A stretch of DNA of 64,000 nt from assembly GCA_020747015.1 (NCBI GenBank), contig JAGTJM010000045.1:186001-250000 (forward strand), in the 5' to 3' direction. The notes under the pieces were generated by a model. It saw only the letters and a list, made by a program, of their open reading frames with translations. It had not been told where the DNA came from and searched no databases. The first letter of the stretch is position 1. Every line of letters begins with the position of its first letter. A program made the translations under genes and the position numbers. Shown piece after piece: positions 54,921 through 64,000 of the stretch. The DNA is from Pyrenochaeta sp. MPI-SDFR-AT-0127. Lineage: Eukaryota > Ascomycota > Dothideomycetes > Pleosporales > Cucurbitariaceae.

Positions 54921-55770
54921 CTACTCCGGAGAGTCTGCTAAGCTGCTCTATAGACCTGGTTTCTCACATTAAAACGAAGTTCGCCTTTTACATTGGTAGT
55001 GCTTTTGTGAAAACGCAAATCTATGTATTTGCCTTTCCGACTTACTTAGACTTCTGTCTAACAATCTATACTCATCTACGTGTAATTTGAGTGGACTGCA
55101 CCTCCCTGAAATGTTCCAAGGGAGGCTGCCCTATTCACTATCTTGGCTACCTGTACTGCTATTAACGGATTGCAGCATCGCGCATGAAGTTTTGCTTGTC
55201 CATGATTTTGATCGCTAATCTGTGAAAGAAACGTTACAGTTGAGCCAAATTATGTATAATCTGACGAGAGATCCAAAATCGGGCTCCTTAGGGGTTAGAA
55301 ACGGGCCCCTCTTTTCCTTAAAGCAACGGGTGATCAAAATCTTTCAGAATATTCACCAGCTGGGCTCACAATTAGGCTCATAAAGTCAAACTGCCGTGGG
55401 AGCTCCTACTGCTGCATATTGTGAAAGATCAGTAGTTCTTAATTATGTAAGATGAGGTGGGAGATAACAAATGTGTGATGATTGCACCGAGCGCAAACAT
55501 GTCTATGAACAAACAAAGGAAACCATCTCTTATACTCTGAATCCGTACATGAGGTTGAGTTACATGATGTTACGTCTGTGCTTCTAGTCGCGAGTGAGCG
55601 TGTACACGCATGCGAACCTTCTATTGCACGTCTCTATTAGAGCACTACTGTTGGTGAACGATATGGGTTGTGCGAATTACTTTGTTTTGAGCATCTAGCT
55701 CGTATGCAGTGTAGTGCGTGCGCCGATCAGCAGGGCTTTGGTGGTCAGATTCCCTTGAAATAATGTTAGT
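54921..55770. other. AT-rich gene-free region
   Basis: No gene seen. The phrase TTGAGCCAAAT at 55245 recurs at 57998, again pointing to dispersed repeat remnants. Confidence 0.4.
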
Positions 55771-56013
55771 TCAATCTGCCAAATGACAAGCGGGGAAGGA
55801 TCCGAGGTACTTCATGGCAACTGCAGTTGTCTCAGACCCGATCTTGTCGAAATTCTGCTCAACAGCGGCACTGAACTTGTCGGTAACAGAGCTGGCGGTT
55901 AAACCAGCCGGGTGAATCCAAGCACCAGTCTTGTCAACAAGATTGACGGCAATGGTGCGACCATCCTTAGTGATCGTTTTCAACACCTGACTGGAAACGT
56001 AACTTGCGGACAT
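55771..56013 (-). CDS. Small hypothetical protein, 80 aa
   Basis: Not recognised. The ATG at 56013 begins MSASYVSSQVLKTITKDGRTIAVNLVDKTGAWIHPAG, a soluble-looking polypeptide without signal peptide or membrane helix. Codon use is noticeably more regular than in the AT-rich flanks, which supports a real gene. The upstream open frame up to 56139 is hydrophobic and AT-rich and is probably untranslated. Confidence 0.55.
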   Translation of the reverse strand: MSASYVSSQVLKTITKDGRTIAVNLVDKTGAWIHPAGLTASSVTDKFSAAVEQNFDKIGSETTAVAMKYLGSFPACHLAD

Positions 56014-56505
56014 GTCGGCAAAAAGAAGAATAAGAGAATGTAGCAAATCTTTAATATTGTAATAGCTACTTGCGCAGAAAGAGTTTGGATTCAGTAAGAT
56101 TGCGAGGATAGTTTGATATGGAATTTCTCCCTCGTTCAATGTGCAAAAGATTCCGTCTTTTTATACATCCATCCTTCTATTACTTCGCCGCAATTCTTGC
56201 ATCGCCGCAAATCTCAACTTGACTCATTTTAGGCATCAGGCTCGATAAAAGAGTTACGTGCTGAAACAAGAAGCTGGCGGTCGCAGGAGATATTGGGTGA
56301 TCCAATGGCATTGGCTCAATATGCGCTCTGGTGCTGGGTCCTCGCCGAGAATGTTCGCCGCACTGCAGCAGTCGTTCGTTCTCAACAACGTTCTTCGCCA
56401 GCCCAACTAACTGCTTCGTCACTCTCGCGCCATCCAAGTAACATGCAAATCTACATCATTGCTCGCCACCATCTCATTACCGGTTTTCGCTGTAATCCGA
56501 GGCCT

Positions 56506-57639
56506 ATGACCTCAAGCACAAAATTTCTGCTTTCGCAGAGATCCAACGCGTTCTCATCAACACAAACGAGCGCGAAAATGTCACAAACTCAGGAATCTTA
56601 TACCGGACAGAGTGGAATTCGATATACCGCCGATGAAGTTCTACAAGAGGAAGAAACACCCCCGCGACGCGTATGCTCAGGTCATGATAATGCCCGTCGA
56701 AAGTACATCCTCAAATACATTCCTGAAGTTAATTTTTCGTATCTCGAAAAGGAAATCTACGGTAGACTGCGTGGAAATGCCAGAAACCTCCGAGTTATTG
56801 AAGACGTCATTCCAGGCAAGTCTATGTTTGTTTTCAAATATTTCCAGAGCCATTTTCTTGGCCTTGTTCAACAGAATCTGCCCCTGGAAGTGGCGGGAGC
56901 AGCTCTGGAACAAGCTCTACTGGGCATCGCGGAGATACACGATAAAGACATTGTGAATTCAGGTAAATATTCCTTCCCCTAGCTAATTTGGGAACGCGGG
57001 CTAATCTGTCTCGCTAGATATCAAGGCTGATAATATCCTCGTTGATTGTAAGGACTGTCAGGAGGAAATTGCAATTGACAAAGTGAAAATTGCGGATCTG
57101 GAAGATGCTGCATATCTCCCCCCAAACGCCGCAATCGTTGGAAAACAGGCGGGGAACTACATGTAGCGGAGCCCCGAAGCCCACGCGGCTGGCCCTATCG
57201 GGAAGCCTTCTGACATTTTTTCATTCGCAATAGTTGTAAGTGTCATACTAGTCACAACCATTTAGTTTTTGCTTTAACAGATTAGATGATATACCCTCTG
57301 AGTAAACGGATCATCTTTCATGTTACCGACGAAGAACTCGACGGCGGCAAGCTTGAGCGGATCGCGATCGTGGTTGAGCGCCAAATGTCGTTGTTTGGCG
57401 AATGGCAAAGCATCAATGAGTTCATCGGAGACTATCTCGCACCGGATAATCCGTACGGCCAGATCTTCCTGATCACACGTGATGGATTTGGACAAGGAAC
57501 TCCGAGAAATCCATTTCGATTGTCCAAAAGTTTTGATGATGACTTCAAAGACTTGGTGGTGAAAATGACGGATTTCAATCCTGCAAAGAGGATCACCGCG
57601 AGAGAGGCACTGAAGCATAAGTGGTTTAATGGCGTCTGA
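56506..57639 (+). pseudogene. Protein-kinase-like gene interrupted by one TAG
   Basis: Exons about 56506 (or 56578)-56962, 57018-57235, 57286-57639. All three join in frame and read as a divergent fungal kinase-like protein: FVFKYFQSHFL and ALLGIAEIHDKDIVNSDIKADNILVD (catalytic-loop Asp and Asn present), then IADLEDAAY in place of DFG, RSPEAHA (APE-like), GKPSDIFSFAIVMIYPL, and KMTDFNPAKRITAREALKHKWF at the end. The only break is TAG at 57164-57166, exactly before RSPEAHA, where this family usually has Trp; TGG to TAG is a G-to-A change. Either a young pseudogene, a truncated product, or readthrough. The start is uncertain between ATGs at 56506 and 56578. No tyrosine/HRD motif in standard form, so activity would be doubtful even if intact. 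Confidence 0.75.
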
Positions 57640-60288
57640 TCTCTATAAGAATGAATGTACACCTGATCGCATCAATGTTTATCTTTCCACGATAACTTGC
57701 AGTTGTTAAAAGTAGCTATGGAGCAACTGCCAAAAGCATGTCACAATATGTATGGTTAGGGAAGACAGGGGCAAAAATAGAGGATATTGGAGCCAGATCT
57801 CTCTAAATAGTATCATCGTGTACATATGCTCAAAGTTGCTAGGACAGAAAGAGAAGGGAGTTGAGGCTACTAGAATCAGGACTAGAATCAGGACAAGGAA
57901 CAAAAAGAGACTTCAGCATAAGTAGCCTGAGGGACCACGATTTTGATCATGACCAAGCCCGAGCAAGCGTGATTCAGGCTGAGTAGAATTGAACCAAAGT
58001 TGAGCCAAATCAGATTTTGCTCATGTACTGGGCCAAAATCGACATACCTAGCTGGGTGCATGCCAAGAGTAGATTTAACTTAAAAATAGCGACACTTTTC
58101 TTGCACGAAGCCTCTAAACTTCGACAATGATTAATCATAGTTGTGCTCTACGCCTTGAGACCACACTTCGTTGACCTGGTCCAATTCTGAATTTATACAG
58201 ACAAGTTATTTGCACTAAGCGATCCGCGTATTAATATCTATCGCACCCGTCGGGTTACATGTCTGTAGTTTTTGAATGGTTGAAGGGGTATTTATCTTGC
58301 TTATAATATTACATCCGTCTGCGAAGCGAACCCCAACTATGAAAGCTATTATGTGTTCGACGACGAGTAGGCATTGATCCTGTGAAAACTAAGTACAATT
58401 ACTAGGAAAAGCGATTTCATGCGCGATAAACATTTTATATGTTTAAACTACACACATGCTTGCTCTGTCGGATTCTAGCTCGGTGTGCGTCCGAAAATTC
58501 CGGCCCGCGGGATATGTTCTGTTACCAAACTGCGGAGCCATTCCCTATCTATTCTGGTCTTTGGAAAGGCTACAAATCTAATCAGAACATTTTGCTGCTT
58601 ATGACATCACTGTTGGACCAAGTGTTGTTTGCCGACTTGTGAGAACGCTTAGGTCACATTAATATTGTTTAGCAGAGTAAGCCGTCATCACGTGATGGTG
58701 CTTGTCACAGGACCGCGCCTCCAAGGCAGCGCTGATATTTATGTCTCTATGCTTATTCATTGGAAGAACCCTGAGGAAACGTCATTTCACTGCAGTAGCT
58801 CATGGGCACTTGTCTAGCACTGTGCTAATGGAATAATGCTGAGCAAAAGGGACGCGCAGGCGACCGTGTCTGTATGGCTTAACTGCGAGGGGAGTTTTCC
58901 TTCTCCGTTGTGGAGATTGTGACAGCTCCCATTCGCACGAAACCATTATATTGAGGCTTATCAGTACCAATTCGCAGCACTCAGTACTGATATTTAATCG
59001 GTTCCTTTCGGATTTGGCCGATCGCGCCATTCGCCCTCGCTTCGTGATGAGCATTTTTGTCGCGTTGCCCGAAGCGTCAAATAGAGCTCAATGTCATGAT
59101 CATACGAGACGCAAAGATCACGAAGTCCTAACGATGATAGTGCTGGGCTAGCTATCTCAATGGCATCATCTATTGAGTAGAGGGAGTGGTCGAGACCGTT
59201 GCGCCGCAAAACTTGCGCATGAGGTGATTGGACGGAAAGTGGGACCCGAATCCTCCGGAAGACGTCCCCGGTGCTCCAACTCATGTCTGACGCCAACGAA
59301 AGATTGAATGTAGGGCAGGTAATCTTGCTGCAGGTCCAAGATGGGCGGACCCAGGTTAGTGGGTGGAAATTAATTTCACAGCACTATGCTGTAATTGGAC
59401 GCAATTTGCGCAAATGAACAGATCGGGCGCTCGACCTCTGCAACTGATCATGTCCCCGGATTTTTCGGCCTAGGCAAATTCTTGAAAAGCTTATCCACGC
59501 TATGTACCCGGTTGCGTTAAGCATGGAAACCGCCCAGGATGCCATATCTTAACGCCAGGCTTGAACACCCAAGCCTCGATGAAGCTTCGAGGAGATCGCC
59601 ATTGCCAAAGAATAGTGCTGTGGCCAAGGCTAAAGACTTCGTAGAGGATGTTCTCTTGCATTTCTCCTTCATCGCGCATGCAACACTTCACCTTCGAGTA
59701 CAGAAAAGAGGTCACAGCTTCTGAGAGGTCACACCTTGTGCAATGATTTTTCGACTGGCGCCGCACGGCCTGGCTTCTTGCAGCCTCAGGACTCGGGTAC
59801 GGGCCACGACGGTACCCGGCTTAGATCTATTCTTGGGGCGCGCAGTGTAGATTACACAAGACTTCGAGTGCTCTTCCCGCTAGTTGCAACCCCGATGCTG
59901 CTCTCGTGACCACGAAACATACATACCTCATCTCACGATGCTTTTCCCTAGTACCAATTCACACCTTTCATCCCCTGTCTGTTCATTTATACTGTTCTAC
60001 GACATTAAACTATAGATTGTGGCATTGTGGAGTAGCACCGAACAGTACTACACCAACATGTTGATGCCTGATCTCAGCTTCTTTTTTGTGCTTCTCGAAC
60101 GTTCGACTTCGATGACGAGCGTTCGCTTCGAGGATCCGTGGGCCGTAAGTTCCGTCAACTTTGCGCAGCGCCGTTTGCTGGTGAGTAGCCAAGTGATATT
60201 TTCAAGATAAAAAGGTGCTTTGCTGTCTGCTCGATCTGCCCTCAAACCAACCTCTTGACCTCATTACACAGCTAAACAAAGTAAAAAC
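57640..60288. other. Gene-free region upstream of the GH6 gene
   Basis: About 2.6 kb with only short, motif-less ORFs. 57920-58050 carries words shared with 54470-54620 and 55245 (repeat remnants). The last 300 bases are the GH6 promoter. Confidence 0.45.
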
Positions 60289-61839
60289 ATGAAGCAAATC
60301 TTTACTTCCGCGGCGCTTTTCGCTGCGTCTACCAGTGCTATCAGCGTTTGGAGCCAGTGTGCGGGAATCAATTGGGGTGGTAGCGGTACTTGCGACGCGG
60401 GAACATCTTGCGTTTACATCAATGATTGTAAGTAGTATATTCCATCATGCAGTGAGACGAGGCTGATTCACGCGTTTCACAGACTACTCGCAGTGCCAAC
60501 CAGGCTCCGCCGCGTCTTCTGCCGCGTCTACAACGGCTAGGCCAACAACGACTGCTGCGAGCACTCTTAGAACTACCGTCGCTCCATCACAAGCGCAAAG
60601 TAGCTTGGTTACTAGTAGTGTCGCTCCTACCAGCGTCCCGCCCACATCCGCATCCGGTAATCCGTTCGCTGGCAAGCAGATTTACGCCAACCCCTATTAC
60701 GCGTCCGAAATCCAATCCCTTGCCATCCCCTCCCTTCCATCTAGCCTCCAGGCTAAAGCTAGCGCTGTTGCAAAGGTCGGAACATATGTCTGGCTGTAAG
60801 TAATCTCAAAGCTACGAGGTGAGATGCTAACGTTTACTCTAGCGACGTCCATGCCAAAGTCCCCACTCTTGACACATACCTTTCTCAAATCAGGGCGCTG
60901 AACAAAGCTGGTGCTAACCCCCCAATTATTGGTGCCTTCGTTGTTTATGACCTCCCAAACCGTGATTGCGCTGCACTTGCATCGAATGGCGAATACTTAG
61001 TGGCCAAAAATGGTCTCAACAACTACTACTCATATATTGACGACATTGCCGCTATCATCAAAAATTATCCCGATGTCAGCATTTCACTTATTATCGGTAA
61101 GATTTACCCTTCTCACATATTACATGAGTTAGCTGCTAAACATCAATCCCCAGAGCCGGATTCTCTCGCCAATCTTGTCACCAATCTCAATGTTGCCAAG
61201 TGTGTGGAGGCACAGCCTGCATATGAAGCGGGTGTCACTTATGCAATAAAATCACTCAACTTCCCGAATGTTGCCTCCTACCTTGATGCCGGCCACGCCG
61301 GCTGGCTCGGCTGGCCCGCTAACATTGGTCCCGCCGCAGACCTATTTGCGAAACTCTACAAGGCGGCTGGCAGTCCTTCCTCCGTACGTGGCTTGGCCAC
61401 CAATGTTGCAAATTATAACTCCTTTGACATTGCCGTTGCACCATCGTACACGCAGGGCAATAAGAACTTCAACGAAAAGTTGTACATCAACGCCATTGCA
61501 CCACTGCTCACTGCTGCTGGGTTCCCAGCTCACTTCGTTGTCGATGTCGGCCGCAACGGCGTCCAGCCAACCCAGCAGCAGCAGTGGGGCGATTGGTGCA
61601 ACGTTAAAGGCACTGGATTTGGAGTGCGTCCTACGACCAACACCGGCGACCCACTCGTGGACTCGTTCGTATGGATTAAGCCTGGTGGTGAGTGCGATGG
61701 AACGAGCAACTCAAGCTCAGTACGTTACGATGCACACTGTGGGTATGCCGATGCGTTGCAGCCGGCTCCAGAGGCAGGGACCTGGTTCCAGGCGTACTTT
61801 CAGCAACTTCTGCAAAATGCGAACCCACCGTTTGCTTAA
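60289..61839 (+). CDS. GH6 cellobiohydrolase II with N-terminal CBM1, 463 aa
   Basis: Secreted exo-cellulase acting from the non-reducing chain end. Exons 60289-60427, 60483-60795, 60843-61096, 61154-61839. Signal peptide MKQIFTSAALFAASTSA. CBM1 cellulose-binding module (VWSQCAGINWGGSGTC…CVYINDYYSQCQPG), whose coding sequence is split by intron 1. A Ser/Thr/Ala linker precedes the GH6 domain. VVYDLPNRDCAALASNGEY contains the catalytic acid Asp; other landmarks are EPDSLANLVTNLNVAKC, YLDAGHAGWLGWPAN and WIKPGGECDGTSN. Intron 3 (61097-61153) is 57 nt with no stop, so it is easily missed. Its removal gives LIIEPDSLAN, as in the family. Appears intact and functional. Confidence 0.95.
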
Positions 61840-62808
61840 AGTGTGCTCTGTCATTCCGCAAATACGGAGAATCAGCCGGAGCGTGTAGTTATCCTTGTAT
61901 ATAGCCTAGACCTCATAGAAAATATATTTCTATATACTTCCAAAAACATCTGACCGCATTGGACGTTCATGGAAGCCGAAAAAGACCATTGCTTATATTG
62001 GAAATCACACTATTATGCATATAAATTTTGGTTATGATCCGACTGGTATGAATAGCCCCTGAGTTATCTTTTTACGGGATGCGGTAATACAGACTGACAG
62101 GATGTATGGAATCGAATCGGATTGTAAGACAACGAGAGAGCTGAATTAGCTATAACCCTAACCCTTGCGAATTGCATGGTGTGCGGCAACCTTGATACGC
62201 TCCGATAATAACTATGGTAACCTCCACGTACTAAGACTGAACACTTTTGGTGGAGGACGTCAGAATTGGGAATCTCTGTCGCACATAAGCGCTTCTCGTG
62301 AAGTTAGGCGATTGGCAATGACTAGTTTCAAGTAGCGAGGCATAGACATCCTCGACTTTGGGGCTGGCCACTGCTAACCATGACTCTATCTGCACCTACA
62401 CTATTCTCAATTCTGATGAATCGCTGTGTGGCCAGTTCATGAATGAGCCTCACTAAGACAGTTCAGATGCAACGTCCCCTTGATGCATTACTAGTGGGCT
62501 GCCCTCACGAACTGTGTTGCAAGGCGAATAAAGCTCTGCAAAGAAGAAAATCGGCTGAATTACTTGCCCGAATAGGTTTCATTCGAGCGTTGTGGAGGCG
62601 AAGCGTCCATGGCAAGATGAAACAGCTGTGTTATAGCAGCATAGTGTTTTCAGCGCAGCCCTTAAACTACTATTTTAGCCATCGCTTAATCTACACTTAT
62701 TTACTACTTTTATATTCATTCATATCAAATTCTATCTACTATTATATAAGCTATTACCAATGTCTAATTAGATCTAGTAGCACATTAGTTTGATGCGGTG
62801 TTTGCCAT
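61840..62808. other. AT-rich gene-free region with telomere-like motif
   Basis: No supported gene. TAACCCTAACCCT lies at 62153-62165 (listed separately). From 62640 to 62790 the sequence is very AT-rich, abutting the epoxide-hydrolase remnant. Confidence 0.45.
62153..62165 (-). repeat. Short interstitial telomere-like sequence
   Basis: TAACCCTAACCCT, two units of the TTAGGG-type telomere repeat used by most filamentous ascomycetes, read on the minus strand. At 13 bases it could be chance. Confidence 0.35.
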
Positions 62809-63260
62809 CTACTTGACCCCATGAAAAGTTGCGAATTCTTCAATACCTTGTAAAAAAGTGCCAGGATACTCGAGCGCCGCAAAGTGACCACCTTGCATGT
62901 TTATCAATTTGGAAATACGATTTCATGCATAGAATCCTCCCCTTCTCATGTTGGTTCTAGAAAACCAGCTTTCCTATATCTTGTGCTATTTTCTGGGCCC
63001 AGGTACAAGCTCATTCAAGAACCATGAGTATCCAAACGGCTTCTTGACACGACTAAACAACCTGTCATCAGGTTCGGGACCAAGATTGTGGCGATAAGTG
63101 TAGATCGAGGTCGAGACATAGTTTGCGGATCAGGACAACGAAATGTTTGTCAATAACAGATCAATGTCGGGACCTTGGCTCTTTCAGTCTGTGACAACGA
63201 GGACGGATAGAGGCGCTTCTTCCTTAGGGCGAATTGTTACGTCATACTGGTCTTGTGAGC
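62809..63260 (-). pseudogene. Epoxide-hydrolase-like (alpha/beta hydrolase) remnant
   Basis: The minus strand shows pieces of a fungal epoxide hydrolase C-terminal half in different frames with stops between: IYTYRHNLGPEP and KKPFGYSWFLNELVPGPRK (about 63000-63110), then QGGHFAALEYPGTFLQGIEEF ending at the stop at 62809-62811. The GGHFAALE segment includes the position of the catalytic His. Several stops and at least one frame change lie between the pieces, and the N-terminal half with the nucleophile is not found. A degraded gene copy; the outer boundary near 63260 is approximate. Confidence 0.6.
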
Positions 63261-63606
63261 ATTGCTGTGCTGCTTGAAGGCGACCATCGCCTACACCTTA
63301 ACATGACCAGTCTTTGGGCTGCCAAATCTCTCCATTTTCCCACAGAACACCAAGTCTTTTTACTTTATTAAGATGGCCTCAAACTCAGATACTTAGACAC
63401 CATTATATGTAAATCTTCGGGTCTCTCACGCAGCCTTCTATGTATCTGGTCATCCACCATTCATCGTTACTACGACCTATACTTGTATAACCGTGCGTCC
63501 GATATATGCACTCATCAGCCTGTTTAGCGAATTTGCCTCGCATATCATCATTCGGGACCCGAATCTTCCCACGGGCAAGAACCGTAGGATAGGTTGCTCC
63601 ACAACC

Positions 63607-63927
63607 ATGAATGCTGACGAATGGGGCTCCGTAGTCCTGGAGCGCGAGAACGCGGAATTGGTGCGACTTGCGCCTGAGCAGAAGTATGAGACAGTGTATA
63701 CAATTGCAGTTGAGCCAAAAGACTTTGGGTTCAGAAGGGCTGATGTTTATCACATGAAAAACTCGGGAGAGTATTTTGTGGAGTTGGGGGTCAGAAGTCG
63801 TTGGTGGATTTTGGGAGATAAGATTCGTGGGGATTTGCTTGAGAAAGAGAAGAGAATATTTTTGGAAATATGGAACCAAGTGCAGTGGAAACCAAATTGT
63901 AGAGTTCATTTTACCGCTGTGAAATAA
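63607..63927 (+). CDS. Hypothetical protein or 3' part of a gene, 106 aa
   Basis: Not recognised. The frame is open from 63493, but the first ATG is at 63607 (MNADEWGSVVLERENAELVRL). The product has strand-rich stretches (YETVYTIAVEPKDFGF, VYHMKNSGEYFVELGVRSRWWILGDK) and looks like real protein. An upstream exon is possible. The opposite-strand ORF over the same bases (63403-63909) is less protein-like. Confidence 0.42.
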   Translation: MNADEWGSVVLERENAELVRLAPEQKYETVYTIAVEPKDFGFRRADVYHMKNSGEYFVELGVRSRWWILGDKIRGDLLEKEKRIFLEIWNQVQWKPNCRVHFTAVK

Positions 63928-64000
63928 TGTATAGCCTACGAAACAGGTTCTCTACTGGGAAAGTCGAGTGCTACCACTTTTTCCAGAGCATGCAGGCATT

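Noticed and set aside
59500..59766. Minus-strand ORF and other short ORFs at 58.4-60.2 kb
   Set aside because: No start context, motif or splice support; treated as intergenic.
63403..63909. 168-aa minus-strand ORF at the window end
   Set aside because: Overlaps a more protein-like plus-strand ORF; its sequence reads as the reverse complement of that.
1..64000. tRNA, rRNA, CRISPR, intact transposase
   Set aside because: By eye, no A/B-box pair with a cloverleaf, no rRNA segment, no regular spacer array (not expected in a fungus), and no transposase or reverse-transcriptase motifs. A tRNAscan and RepeatMasker run would settle this.

Overview
The window is nuclear DNA of a filamentous ascomycete (Pezizomycotina). 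The evidence is short introns of about 45-70 nt with GTAAGT-type donors and CTAAC-type branch sites, a fused alpha-beta tryptophan synthase, an Stc1-domain protein, a Zn2Cys6 regulator, and secreted plant-wall hydrolases (GH6 with CBM1, GH93). A plant-associated or litter-degrading fungus fits this gene set. I cannot name genus or class from sequence alone; a Dothideomycete-like fungus is only a guess. All spliced models below were built by hand from splice signals and frame continuity.

Layout. 0-5.9 kb: gene-poor, with two related signal-peptide plus single-TM microproteins (493-762, 2166-2628) and a secreted six-bladed propeller protein (3007-3966, minus). 5.9-12.1 kb: tryptophan synthase TRP5-type (six exons, a perfect TGACTCA cross-pathway-control site about 100 bp upstream) and a PHO87/90/91-type SPX phosphate transporter. 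12.6-20.3 kb: a gene-sparse block on the minus strand holding a divergent tandem family of small cysteine-rich proteins of unknown function. 20.9-24.0 kb: a BTB protein and an unrecognised 395-aa protein. 25-39.8 kb: a dense housekeeping block with TSR1 and UTP7 (convergent, both small-subunit ribosome biogenesis), an Stc1-domain protein, RAD7, YIF1 and SRP101 (divergent, both secretory pathway, 246 bp apart) and a disordered low-complexity protein.

41-53.5 kb: degradative genes. A GPI-type serine carboxypeptidase is followed by a probable pectin side-chain catabolic cluster: GH93 exo-arabinanase-like enzyme, Zn2Cys6 regulator, intracellular GH35-type beta-galactosidase and an MFS sugar transporter. 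The inferred workflow is that GH93 releases arabino-oligosaccharide outside the cell, the transporter imports sugar, GH35 acts inside, and the regulator controls the set. GH93 and the GH35/transporter promoter share the 9-mer GGCTAATAA. The GH35 gene appears to carry a non-canonical GC-AG intron.

53.5-64 kb: repeat-rich and decaying sequence with a degenerate 17-19 nt tandem array, an 80-aa ORF, a kinase-like gene broken by one TAG, an intact GH6 cellobiohydrolase with CBM1, a short interstitial telomere-like motif, and remnants of an epoxide-hydrolase-like gene. No rRNA, tRNA, CRISPR or intact transposon was recognised; absence of tRNA is by eye only.
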